A stretch of DNA of 64,000 nt from Lactobacillus isalae. GTDB taxonomy: Bacteria; Bacillota; Bacilli; Lactobacillales; Lactobacillaceae. The translations under genes were made by a program, and so were the position numbers. Below, in pieces: positions 39,201 to 46,867 of this stretch. The notes under the pieces are model-generated. The model had not been told where the DNA came from and did no database searches. It was given only the letters and a program-made list of their open reading frames with translations. Location: the NCBI RefSeq assembly GCF_947539375.1, contig NZ_OX443569.1:868001-932000 (forward strand), written 5' to 3'. The first letter of the stretch is position 1. The number at the start of each line of letters is the position of its first letter.

Positions 39201-40370
39201 TTCTTTTGATAAAGTTTTCTTCTTTCCTAAAACGTCTTTAGCCTGAAGAATTTTTCCATGTCGATTGTTGACATACAAGTCATAAGCCAGGGCTAATTTC
39301 TTAGCCTTATCTCGATCGGGATGATCAGAAATAACCTGTTTCAATAATTTCAAATCATCTGAATGATTCTCATACTTATCAATCATTGATTCAGATAAAG
39401 TCTTTCCCTCTTCGACAATGTTACTTAAAGTAATTGCATTAGCCAATTCTCTAATTACTGCCAGAATTTCTTGTTCATTTTCATTAAGATCACTAATTAA
39501 ATTTTCGAACTTATTATCGGCATCCACATCAGTAAGCTTAAATTCCCAATCATCTGCTTCATCTTTACTAATGTCTTTTAATAAAATAATTTCAAATTTA
39601 GTTTTATAACCTAAAATAGCATTTACTATTTGCTTAGAAACATCCTTTATTAACTTAGTACGTTCCTTATTATCAGTTTTTAAAGAAAGTAATTGGTTAA
39701 TTTCCTTAACTTTATTTATCTTGAAGACTTTTTTATCTCGAATAATATTTTCAATTTCTAATGCATTATTACTATCAAGCTTTACATTAAATTCTGAGTC
39801 TAATCCTTCATATAACTCATTTAATTTCTTTAAACTACCTTTTACATCTATTTTTGAAGCTTCAAAGTCTTTTACAGGTGTATTATATAAAAAATTACCG
39901 CGGTATTTCACAATATGGTGAATTGCAAGATAAACTTCTCTTAAATCAAATTTTCGATCTTCAGTCATCAACTTGTAACGAAGATGATAAATAGTAGGAT
40001 TATCAACATAAAACTTCTTATCTTCAAGAGATGTTGGATAAATTATTGAAGATACATTTTTTCTTGTATCTAAAGGTGAGAGACCAGATTCTTTTAAACG
40101 AGCAAAAAAGTATGGATCAACTTTTGCCATATGAGAATCAAATATCTCTTCTAATAACTTTAATCGCCACTTTCTTCTTTTAATTCTTCTTCGTGTTGTT
40201 CGAAAAGCCCGACGATCAGCTGCCGAATTTTCTGCATCAAATAAGTGAGAACCAATAGCAGTTTTTCCATGCATTCGCAGAATAGTATTTTTAGAGTCCA
40301 TTGCTACCCAGCCACAAGAATTAGTCCCGATATCCAAGCCCACAATATAATCTTTGGTTATTTTTGTCAT
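36210..40370 (-). CDS. cas9: CRISPR-associated endonuclease Cas9 (type II-A)
   Basis: RNA-guided nuclease that cuts both DNA strands. The 1386-aa protein has RuvC-I with Asp13 (IVGLDIGTNSCGWVAMD), the Arg-rich bridge helix (RRIKRRKWRLKLLEE, about 62-76), a long helical recognition lobe, RuvC-II (KQIAIEFTRDAD), the HNH motif (YDIDHILPQSF), RuvC-III (HHAIDAYLSAICG) and a C-terminal PAM-interacting domain. Catalytic residues look intact and the length is usual for lactobacillus II-A Cas9. AGAAAGGAAAATAT precedes the ATG. Its leader carries a CRISPR repeat-like element. In L. gasseri the reported PAM for this family is NTAAC (recalled, not checked). Confidence 0.98.
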   Translation of the reverse strand: MTKITKDYIVGLDIGTNSCGWVAMDSKNTILRMHGKTAIGSHLFDAENSAADRRAFRTTRRRIKRRKWRLKLLEEIFDSHMAKVDPYFFARLKESGLSPLDTRKNVSSIIYPTSLEDKKFYVDNPTIYHLRYKLMTEDRKFDLREVYLAIHHIVKYRGNFLYNTPVKDFEASKIDVKGSLKKLNELYEGLDSEFNVKLDSNNALEIENIIRDKKVFKINKVKEINQLLSLKTDNKERTKLIKDVSKQIVNAILGYKTKFEIILLKDISKDEADDWEFKLTDVDADNKFENLISDLNENEQEILAVIRELANAITLSNIVEEGKTLSESMIDKYENHSDDLKLLKQVISDHPDRDKAKKLALAYDLYVNNRHGKILQAKDVLGKKKTLSKEEFYKEVKKNLDDSKESQEILDAIALDSFMPKQRTNENGVIPYQLHQLELDKIIENQGKYYPFLKEVNPVSSHLKQAPYKLDELIRFRVPYYVGPLISPNESTKNNQTKKNQNFAWMIRKGQGQITPWNFDQKVDRMASANKFIKRMTTKDTYLLGEDVLPANSLLYQKFTVLNELNNIKINGKRISVPLKQELYNNLFKKNSTVTTNKLKSYLKENYKLINVEIKGLSDEKKFNSGLTTYNKLKNLKIFDQQIDNPSYNKDFERIIEWSTIFEDKAIYKEKLKTIDWLSDRQIDKLSKIRMQGWGQLSKKLLSQLTDNNGQTIIEQLWDSQNNFMQIVNQADFKDAIAVANQNLLVDTSVEDILSEAYTSPANKKAIRQVVKVVDDIVRAASGKVPKQIAIEFTRDADDNAKISQTRANKLRKVYKELSNELASETIRNELERVAKDQKLLKDKYYLYFMQLGRDAYTGEPIDIDDLEQYDIDHILPQSFIKDDSLENRVLVKKAVNNGKSDNVPVKLYGNHMATDLGMTIHHMWEKWKDQGLITKTKYNNLIIDPDKINKYESSGFIHRQLVETSQIIKLVSTILQSKYPDTEIIVVKARYNHYLRKHLNLYKSREVNDYHHAIDAYLSAICGNILYQVYPYLRPFFVYGQYKKFSSEPEKEKIIYDKTRRYNFISQIFENKGNDIISRETKKKVFDKKDIIEKLKHAYNYKYMLVSRETETHDQEMFKMTVYPRLSRDRKKSRNLIPKKKDMPTEVYGGYTNNSDAYMVIVRINKKKGTEYRVFGVPMRELINLRKAEKKGHYNAYLKQVLEPEIMYSKNGKKNKTISSFEIVKEKVPYKQVILDGDKKFMLASSTYVQNAKQLTLSQYSMQAITDNCENDTEEEKALVEAYDEILTNIDKYLPLFDINKFREKLHAGREKFVDLSLAEKKDTILQVLNGLHDNAVMPKIKSLGLSTELGKLQIPTGVKLSENAKLIYQSPTGLFEKRVKISDL

Positions 40371-40449
40371 ATATTTTCCTTTCTAGTATTTAATCAGCTT
40401 AGCATTTAAGCGCTTTCTTACATTGTAAAAATAATATGAGCAACTCCTT

Positions 40450-40513
40450 GATTAAATTTCATTGATCTAACACCCATCTAAAACTACTAACTAAATCAAA
40501 AAGATTTGCTCAC
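40450..40513 (-). ncRNA. crRNA-like element in the cas9 leader (degenerate repeat plus spacer)
   Basis: On the minus strand, 40484-40450 is a 35-nt degenerate copy of the array repeat: GTTTTAGATGGGTGTTAGAT then CAATGAAATTTAATC. It keeps the first nine bases and the GTTAGATCAAT core that pair with the tracrRNA anti-repeat; the distal end has decayed. The bases just 5' of it (40513-40485, about 29 nt) sit where a crRNA spacer would be, and they begin at the predicted transcription start. A TGAGCAA / TTGCTCA inverted repeat (40512-40506 with 40443-40437) brackets the unit. The spacer's last 12 nt, ATTTAGTTAGTA, recur in the promoter. Confidence 0.55.
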
Positions 40514-40519
40514 GTTTAT

Positions 40520-40548
40520 ATTTTACTACTAACTAAATGTTTTCTAAA
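40520..40548 (-). promoter_or_regulatory. cas9 promoter with embedded guide target
   Basis: Minus strand TTTAGA (40548-40543), 17-base spacer, TAAAAT (40525-40520), predicting a start near 40513. The spacer contains ATTTAGTTAGTA (40538-40527), identical to the 3' end of the leader 'spacer'. It is followed by GTAAA (40526-40522), an NTAA-type PAM overlapping the -10 box. Cas9 bound here would block RNA polymerase. Confidence 0.5.
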
Positions 40549-40571
40549 CAAAAATTTATTAAAAACTTCTT

Positions 40572-41438
40572 TTACTCCCCTCGATACTTCTTCAAAATAG
40601 CTAATTTTTGCTTGGCGTCTCGGGACTTCAAATAGTCATCGTCAAATTGCAAGAGAGCTAAACGTTTTTTGTAGGCTTTTTCTTCTTCAGTTGTATCAAA
40701 ACCAATTAACTTCAACAAACTGATTCGCTGCTCAACTGCTTCTGCTGGAAAGACTGATAATTTATCAACTTGTGCTGTAACACTGGCGTTTAAAATACGA
40801 TGCGTATAAATACTTTTATTCATGTACGCAATTTTGTCAGCAAGTAAATAAATTTTCCAGGTGGTTAAATCATCTTCAACTTTTGCATTAATTAGATAAA
40901 CAATATTTTTAAAAAGTTCTCGCTTATACAACTTTCCCCATGGAACTACGAAAACCATTGACATGTTATAGTAGACGGTTCTATATTCCAACTTAAACCA
41001 GTCTTTTGGCGAATAGCACTTTTCAAAATAATCATCCTCGTTCATCCAGTATAAAAATGCGGATTTCTCTTCGTCGAATTCGTTAAAATTGCCAACTGCA
41101 ATATCTGCATCGCCTTTTTTCAAAAGATTATACAAATCTTCAATATGAGTTTCCGGTAACCAATCATCATTATCGACAAATGAGACATAATCACCACTTG
41201 CCATAGCTAATCCAGCATTTCTGCTAGACCCAACGCCACCATTTTTCTTATGAAGAACCCTAACCTGACCATATTTTTGTCTATACTCTTCACAAATTTT
41301 AGGTGAATTATCGGTTGAGCCATCATCTATCAAAATCAATTCAATGTTTGAATAAGTTTACTTCAAAATGCTATCAACACACTGATTTAAGTACTTTTCA
41401 TCATTATAAACTGGAATTATTACTGATACTTTTTTCAT
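40572..41438 (-). pseudogene. Family 2 glycosyltransferase broken by a nonsense codon
   Basis: The gene starts at the ATG at 41438 (MKKVSVIIPVYNDEKYL) and runs in one frame to 40572, 288 codons, except for TAA at codon 27: SILK-stop-TYSNIELILIDDGS. The normal residue is almost certainly Gln (CAA). The GT2 features are otherwise intact (DDGSTDNS, DNDD, later KVEDDLTTW). It would add a sugar to a surface polysaccharide. Either the stop is a recent inactivation, or a shorter product starts at the Met of MILIDDGSTD, which would lack the first strand of the nucleotide fold. It lies after the rml cluster terminator. Confidence 0.8.
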
Positions 41439-41505
41439 GTTTTTCCCTAGAGCTTTCTAATATAAGAATAAGTATTAAAAGCTCATTATACACTACCCCA
41501 ACACG

Positions 41506-41537
41506 AAAAAGGACCAAGCCTGCGCTTGATCCTTTTT
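41506..41537 (-). terminator. Ancestral terminator of the rml operon
   Basis: Stem AAAAAGGATCAAGC / GCTTGGTCCTTTTT (G-U pairs) on the minus strand, 24 bases after the duplicated rmlD end. The intact rmlD copy at 45225 has no such hairpin. Confidence 0.75.
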
Positions 41538-42014
41538 ATTCGGTATTATTTAATTCAAAGTTTACTTCCCCAACTCATCAAAGAAGCCGTCGGCCTTTAA
41601 AATATCTAAGTAACGACTAATAGCATCAGTCCAAGTTGGAAGTGGCTTAAAGCCATTTTCTTCTAACTTGCTCTTATCTAGGCGAGAGTTAAACGGACGA
41701 ACTGCCTTTGATAAGCCGTATTCTTCAGTAGTTACAGGAGTTACCTTAGTCTTATAGCCAGCCTGCCGATAAATTTCTTTAGTGAAATCGTACCAAGAAA
41801 TGTAACCAGTCTTAGTACCATTTTCATCATAGTCGCCTTCATTTGCTGGTAATTCTGCATTAGTTGCATGGTAGTAGCCGTACTTATCAGTTTCAATCAT
41901 GTCTACCAATAAACGAGCTAAATCAAAAGTGTAAGTTGGTGTACCTACTTGATCACTAACAACCTTAACTTCATCATGGTTTGAACCAACTTTAAGCATT
42001 GTCTTAATAAAGTA
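41536..42014 (-). repeat. Direct repeat, copy 1 (3' end of rmlD)
   Basis: About 480 bases nearly identical to 45200-45678, starting at CGGTATTAT just after the stop codon of rmlD and ending within GTCTTAATAAAGT. The copies differ at scattered third positions. Together they bracket the 3.2-kb island. Confidence 0.9.
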
Positions 42015-42047
42015 CGTAAAAATAGATAATGCTAAAAATTTACTCAT
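41562..42047 (-). pseudogene. Truncated duplicate of rmlD (C-terminal half)
   Basis: The last ~150 residues match the C-terminal part of the intact RmlD (from FIKTMLKVGSNHDEVKVVSD to the end), while the first 13 codons (MSKFLALSIFTY) are unrelated. The NAD-binding N-terminal half is missing, so the fragment cannot be a working dTDP-4-dehydrorhamnose reductase. It marks one edge of an inserted or rearranged segment. The reading frame is still open, so the event may be recent. Confidence 0.85.
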
Positions 42048-42129
42048 ATATTCAACTCACTTAGCTATGCTATCTAAAACTACACTTACCACAACTGGCT
42101 GGATGTTCAAATTAGACAGTTAAATTCAA

Positions 42130-43251
42130 TTAATTATCAGTTTTATCTTTTGGTTTCTTCATATCTAGACTAATTATTTTATCTTTATTCTTTTCTATTG
42201 GTTTTCCTTCTTTTCTTATGCTTAACCCTAATTCTTTTCCTCTTATATCTTTTGCTTTTAATTCTCTGTATTCTATATCAGCTTTTAAATTTTTGACTTT
42301 ATTTTGTTTATGCTTACTCCAAATATCTTGACATGTTTCTATTAATCCTTTCTTTTTCAAATTTTCTTTTCCTAATAACAATTTTAGAGATTTATTTAGT
42401 ATAAATACAAAGGATCCAAAAACGCCCGATCCAAATACAACTTCTATAAAAAAATGTATATCATTAATCGAATGTGTTACTAAAGTAAAAAAGCCAGGAG
42501 AATTTATATTTGCTTTCATGTCAATGTTATTACTTTTTTCTTTTGGAAAAACGGAAACTAACTTTGACCAATCAGAAATAGAAAACTCTGAGCCCTTTGA
42601 AGTATGAACACGAAGATAGAATTTACCTTCATATTTGTATACAGGAGAAACTAAATTAAACAGCTTTGTTTTATTATCTATGTCAAGAGATGCCACTGCT
42701 TGGTGAGCATTCATTATCCACGCTAATTCCTTTGGGAGATCATTTCTATTGATTATAGAAATCCATTGAACAGACCTTCTTTTTAGATAACCAGAAGGTT
42801 TATAGGAGATATCTTGATTTTCATAATCTTTTTTCAATTTTTCAATATTCGTAATACTCTCATCATATGGATCACCAATAACAATTCCTAAAGCAAATTC
42901 ATATGAATGTTTAGCAGGAACTAAAATAAAATCGCCAATCTTAATCTCATAGACAAATAGATAGGTTTGTTTTGCATGAATCGTTAATTGTGCCTTTGCA
43001 GTAGTAGATAAATTATTTATTGTTGTTCTGTTATCTTTAATGTACTGTTTGAACATCAATTGCTTAATATCTTCAAGCGTTACGAATTCTTGTTTCTGCA
43101 GTTTTTTAATATTATCAATCGTCAGCTTATTGTATTTAATACCGATATAATCATTATTTAAAAAATCAGAAAAATATTTACCTCCTTCAGCACGTAACAA
43201 CCAAAAATTGGTCTTACGATTAAACTTAAGAATTGAAATTTCAGAATTCAT
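42130..43251 (-). CDS. EVE/Mrr-N-like sensor protein with a membrane segment
   Basis: The 373-aa N-terminal part (1-190) resembles the PUA/EVE-like domain at the front of McrB- and Mrr-type restriction proteins: FWLLRAEGGKYFSDFLNNDY, then FVYEIKIGDFILVPAK, ALGIVIGDPY and KRRSVQWI. Such domains read modified bases or other nucleic-acid marks. A hydrophobic stretch (about 263-290, IHFFIEVVFGSGVFGSFVFIL) could be a membrane helix, and the tail is very basic. I see no nuclease motif. A sensor tied to a membrane effector would suit a defence protein, but this is inference. It sits in the rmlD-flanked island. Confidence 0.55.
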   Translation of the reverse strand: MNSEISILKFNRKTNFWLLRAEGGKYFSDFLNNDYIGIKYNKLTIDNIKKLQKQEFVTLEDIKQLMFKQYIKDNRTTINNLSTTAKAQLTIHAKQTYLFVYEIKIGDFILVPAKHSYEFALGIVIGDPYDESITNIEKLKKDYENQDISYKPSGYLKRRSVQWISIINRNDLPKELAWIMNAHQAVASLDIDNKTKLFNLVSPVYKYEGKFYLRVHTSKGSEFSISDWSKLVSVFPKEKSNNIDMKANINSPGFFTLVTHSINDIHFFIEVVFGSGVFGSFVFILNKSLKLLLGKENLKKKGLIETCQDIWSKHKQNKVKNLKADIEYRELKAKDIRGKELGLSIRKEGKPIEKNKDKIISLDMKKPKDKTDN

Positions 43252-43485
43252 TTTATCTCTCCCACGTAGTATTATAGTTCTATAAATATATAATAATATA
43301 AATTATGATGATGCTACACCTCTAATGGAAATTTGAATCTGAATTAAAAATTCATGATTTTTTATATAAATTAGATAAAAAGGAAAATGACTATATGCTA
43401 GCTATTTTGCTCTAAAAAACTAATTATTACTTTACTAGCTTTACCTTTTAAAAAATTTTTCTACTATCTACATATGTCATAGTTC

Positions 43486-44283
43486 TTATTTCTTCAATAA
43501 TGGTAAATGCTCTTCTTCAATATCAAGAAATCTTTGCATAATCAAAAACGTTTCATTCATGTAAAATCTTATATCACTTTCAGTAAGTCCTGTTGGCTCT
43601 CCGTGTTTAAATTTTTCATTAGAAATATAAAGAACAGCTGATGTCAAATGAACGATAAAACTGACATTTTGCTTATTAATCCCCTTTTCTTTTAAATATT
43701 TACCTACCTCGGATCGCATAAAATCATGTTCTGGAGCTTTAATTTGATTTTCAAGAGATTTTTTATTACATAAAATATCACATAATAAAAATTCAAACGA
43801 TTTTCTTATATCATTCCCAGCTTCTGAATAGTATCTGCCCTTTAACATTTCTATGCTATTTTTCCAACATTTAAGTGATTCTGGATGATTAATCTTCAGT
43901 CTTTCTGCAAAAATTTCTTGAGCTGTCACTGCATCAGAAGTAAATGCAGCTAGTTGCTCAAATAATTTTTCTTGAACCTCAATATAATTATATTTCATAA
44001 CAAATTCATTTATAAAATTAAAATCATCTTCTATTGTAATATAGCCTGCATCCAAAATTTGTCCTATAAAATCAAGCTTATTTGCATCTGGAAAGTCATT
44101 AATTGTATCACAAAGAACTTGCCAATCATATCTATCATCATTACTCTCAATTTTAGCAATATCTAAATGATACTGAAAAATATATGCATTTAATACATCA
44201 ATAACTTCATCCTTATTAAGATAACATGCAATTCTTTGACATATCCTATGTACTGTAATAATTGGCACTATAATTTGATTCAA
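43486..44283 (-). CDS. HEPN/abortive-infection-like hypothetical protein
   Basis: The 265-aa all-helical, acidic protein has a C-terminal part (about 145-262) reminiscent of HEPN domains in Abi-type proteins: GNDIRKSFEFLLCDIL, then ISNEKFKHGEP, with a final amphipathic helix. HEPN effectors are RNases that act in abortive infection. A canonical RxxxxxH motif is not clear here, so catalysis is uncertain. It has no signal peptide. It lies 230 bases from the EVE-like gene, probably with its own promoter. The family call is tentative. Confidence 0.4.
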   Translation of the reverse strand: MNQIIVPIITVHRICQRIACYLNKDEVIDVLNAYIFQYHLDIAKIESNDDRYDWQVLCDTINDFPDANKLDFIGQILDAGYITIEDDFNFINEFVMKYNYIEVQEKLFEQLAAFTSDAVTAQEIFAERLKINHPESLKCWKNSIEMLKGRYYSEAGNDIRKSFEFLLCDILCNKKSLENQIKAPEHDFMRSEVGKYLKEKGINKQNVSFIVHLTSAVLYISNEKFKHGEPTGLTESDIRFYMNETFLIMQRFLDIEEEHLPLLKK

Positions 44284-44417
44284 TTCTAACTTCTCCTACT
44301 TATTGAGCTATCATGTACATTTTACCTCAATTTACTCACAACAAAAAAGAGGCCCTCCAAAAAGCCGCTTCTCCTTATCAAGTCCTCCAACTTTCTACTC
44401 CAGAGGATGACAGTCGC

Positions 44418-44985
44418 CTAGTTGAAAGCATTTTTTGTGTTCAATATGTACTCAACCGTGATTGGTTTATGACCAATTAAATTACTGAAGTCGCTACCCA
44501 GTACCTCCAAATACCCTTCTCGAACGGTCGTACCGAAACCATTCTTTCTGAAGTTGCTTTAATTGGACTCTTTGAGAAATCGCCATCTGTATTTCTCGGC
44601 ATACCGATACGATTGATATAACTGTATAATTCTTCATCAGTCTTGCGAATGTGAGAAATATGATTGCCAGACACACCATTAGCAATATCTAAAAACTTCT
44701 GATATGTAAATGGCTCAGATCCATTAATATTCAAAACAGTGCGGTGAAGTAAATCATTGTTCAACGCTCAAGCGGCACTTAATGTAGCATTTTTTCTAGA
44801 AATGAACCAGATTCTTCCACCGGTCATCTTCTTTTCAATATTGTTTTCATGATTGTTAACTGCGCGATAAGAATCAGTAATGAAAACTTCAGCAAATAAT
44901 GAATTGTGTAAGAAAATATAATCTAATGAGGTATTTTGAATAATCGATTCAGTATAACCGTGGTCTGCATTCTCGAAAACTTTTT
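44418..44985 (-). pseudogene. NmrA-like NAD(P) reductase, 3' fragment with stop and frameshift
   Basis: The minus strand reads DHGYTESIIQNTSLDYIF ... GRIWFISRKNATLSAA, a TGA stop, then ALNNDLLHRTVLNINGS ... PRNTDGDFSKSPIKATSE. It then shifts frame to GFGTTVREGYLEVLGSD ... LIGHKPITVEYIL and ends at 44418. Joined, these form the C-terminal half of a QorB/NmrA-type reductase. The N-terminal half is missing, replaced by IS sequence. At least three lesions show long decay. Confidence 0.75.
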
Positions 44986-45140
44986 AAACCAGCTTTTCCA
45001 TATTTCTTAAATAATATAGTCAATCCATCACTTGTAGAATGTGATGAAATATTCAATTCATGTTGAATTTGTCTACTTTCCAGATTGTTTTTATATAATT
45101 CAATTGATTTTAATTTAGTCTCAACTGTATATTTGCTCAT
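44986..45140 (-). pseudogene. IS3-type OrfA transposase fragment
   Basis: Starts MSKYTVETKLKSIELYKNN with the helix-turn-helix pattern of IS3-family OrfA, then ends after about 50 codons where the reductase fragment begins. No OrfB follows. It is an IS scar joined to the broken reductase. Confidence 0.65.
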
Positions 45141-45145
45141 AATAA

Positions 45146-45184
45146 AAACCCCAGATTGGATTTATGTCCAACGCTGGAGTTTAA
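45146..45184. other. Hairpin, possible IS end
   Basis: CCCCAGATTGGA / TCCAACGCTGGAG imperfect inverted repeat just outside the OrfA start. It could be the terminal region of the lost IS. Confidence 0.35.
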
Positions 45185-45199
45185 ACTTCATTGATCTTT

Positions 45200-45678
45200 C
45201 ATTCGGTATTATCTAATTAAAAACTTACTTCCCTAACTCATCAAAGAAGCCGTCAGCCTTTAAAATATCTAAGTAGCGGCTGATAGCATCTGGCCAAGTT
45301 GGGAGTGGCTTAAAGCCGTTTTCTTCTAACTTACTCTTGTCTAAGCGAGAGTTAAATGGACGAACAGCCTTTGATAAGCCATATTCTTCAGTAGTTACAG
45401 GAGTTACCTTAGTCTTGTAGCCCGCTTGGCGGTAGATTTCTTTAGTGAAATCGTACCAAGAAATATAGCCGGTCTTAGTACCATTTTCATCATAGTCGCC
45501 TTCATTTGCTGGTAATTCAGCATTAGTTGCATGGTAGTAGCCGTACTTATCAGTTTCAATCATGTCTACCAATAAACGAGCTAAATCAAAAGTGTAAGTT
45601 GGTGTACCTACTTGGTCGCTAACAACTTTAACTTCATCATGGTTTGAACCAACTTTAAGCATTGTCTTAATGAAGTTA
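45200..45678 (-). repeat. Direct repeat, copy 2 (3' end of intact rmlD)
   Basis: Matches 41536-42014 in the same orientation over about 480 bases. Homologous recombination between the copies would delete the island and restore a single rmlD followed by its original terminator. Confidence 0.9.
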
Positions 45679-46211
45679 GAACCATTTACACCAAATACCC
45701 AAGCAATACGAACGATGAAGTACTTGTCCAAGGTATTAGCAACAGCTGCTTCACCGCCAAGCTTAGTTTCACCGTAAACATTTAACGGCTTGTAACCCTT
45801 AAAATCAGGTTCCCAAGGAGTAGTTCCTTGACCATCAAAGACATAGTCAGTTGATAAGTAAACCATTGGGGCATCTAGCTTTTTAGCAACATTAGCGATG
45901 TTTTGAGTTCCATCAACGTTAACTTTACGAACAGCAGCTACCTTGTCATCATCTTCAGCCATGTCAACTGCGGTCCAAGCAGCACAATGAACAATAACGT
46001 CAGGATTTACTTCAGAAATAACCTTATCTACAGCTTCTGCATCAGTAATATCTAAAGAAACATAAGCTGCCTTGGTAACACTGCTTCCGTCAGCAACACC
46101 AGCATATTCAGGTGCTAAATCAGAACCTACGCCTTCATAGCCACGCTTAGCAAGTTCATTCATTACGTCATGGCCAAGTTGACCATTAACGCCAGTTACA
46201 AAAACTCTCAT
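45225..46211 (-). CDS. rmlD: dTDP-4-dehydrorhamnose reductase
   Basis: Last enzyme of dTDP-L-rhamnose synthesis, reducing dTDP-4-keto-L-rhamnose with NAD(P)H. The 328-aa protein has FVTGVNGQLGHDVM at the start, HCAAWTAVDMAEDD near 77, YLSTDYVFDG near 122 and the catalytic YGETKLGGE near 155. It is somewhat longer than many RmlD proteins because of an insertion near residue 230. It follows rmlC by 16 bases. It has no terminator of its own, because that now lies beyond the island. Confidence 0.97.
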   Translation of the reverse strand: MRVFVTGVNGQLGHDVMNELAKRGYEGVGSDLAPEYAGVADGSSVTKAAYVSLDITDAEAVDKVISEVNPDVIVHCAAWTAVDMAEDDDKVAAVRKVNVDGTQNIANVAKKLDAPMVYLSTDYVFDGQGTTPWEPDFKGYKPLNVYGETKLGGEAAVANTLDKYFIVRIAWVFGVNGSNFIKTMLKVGSNHDEVKVVSDQVGTPTYTFDLARLLVDMIETDKYGYYHATNAELPANEGDYDENGTKTGYISWYDFTKEIYRQAGYKTKVTPVTTEEYGLSKAVRPFNSRLDKSKLEENGFKPLPTWPDAISRYLDILKADGFFDELGK

Positions 46212-46227
46212 TTAATTACCTCACTAA

Positions 46228-46836
46228 TTAAAACTTAAAAGTATCCTTTAAGCCTTTCCATTCTTGGTCACGGTCAGACAAAGTTAATTTAGTACCATCG
46301 TCAAGAGTATAGCCACTAGCATCAGGACTGCCTGGGTAGTCGCCCTTAAGGTGTGGCCATTCAATACCAATTTCAGGATCGTTCCAAGCCATACCACCTT
46401 CATCGTTTGGATGCCAGAAATCATTAACCTTGTAGCAGAATTCAGCTTCATCACTTAAAACAAGGAAACCATGAGCAAAACCTTGTGGGATTAAGAATTG
46501 CTTCTTATTTTCTGCAGTTAATTCAACACCGTACCACTTACCATAAGTCTTAGAATCGCTACGAAGGTCAACAGCAACATCGAATACTGAACCACGAACT
46601 GCGCGAACTAATTTAATTTGTGGGTATTTCTTTTGGAAGTGTAAACCACGAAGCACACCCTTAGTTGAACTTGATTGGTTATCTTGAACAAAGTTAATGC
46701 TAAAGCCAGCATCCATCATGTCTCTTTGATTAAAAGTTTCCATGAAGTAGCCACGATCGTCTCCATGAACAGTTGGAGTGATAACTGCTAAACCTTCAAT
46801 ACCACCAACATTTTTTTCAACTTTAATTTGTCCCAT
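46228..46836 (-). CDS. rmlC: dTDP-4-dehydrorhamnose 3,5-epimerase
   Basis: Cupin-fold enzyme of dTDP-rhamnose synthesis. The 202 aa include ITPTVHGDDRGYFMETFN, SSTKGVLRGLHFQ (catalytic His), VFDVAVDLRSDS and IPQGFAHGFLVLSD, all typical. I chose the ATG at 46836 (MGQIKVEKN), which gives the usual family length; the in-frame ATG at 46893 overlaps rmlA. The ribosome site is weak (AAAGAAGC). Confidence 0.96.
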   Translation of the reverse strand: MGQIKVEKNVGGIEGLAVITPTVHGDDRGYFMETFNQRDMMDAGFSINFVQDNQSSSTKGVLRGLHFQKKYPQIKLVRAVRGSVFDVAVDLRSDSKTYGKWYGVELTAENKKQFLIPQGFAHGFLVLSDEAEFCYKVNDFWHPNDEGGMAWNDPEIGIEWPHLKGDYPGSPDASGYTLDDGTKLTLSDRDQEWKGLKDTFKF

Positions 46837-46867
46837 TTTTAAAAGCTTCTTTCTTAAATTAAAAATT

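Noticed and set aside
40404-40419. Possible CcpA cre site (AAGAAAGCGCTTAAAT) in the cas9 leader
   Set aside because: Two consensus positions fail and it lies downstream of the promoter; the palindrome may be chance. It is worth keeping in mind only if cas9 is found to respond to sugar.
41303-41620. 105-codon plus-strand frame
   Set aside because: It crosses the glycosyltransferase pseudogene, a terminator and the rmlD fragment on the other strand, with no ribosome site or protein-like composition.
42071-42080. TATCTAAAAC, again like the repeat end
   Set aside because: The match stops at nine bases and there is no pairing with the tracrRNA core.
44313-44480. A 55-codon plus-strand frame (MYILPQFTHNKK...)
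   Set aside because: It has no ribosome site, and its second half is antisense to the end of the NmrA-like pseudogene, which explains the open frame.
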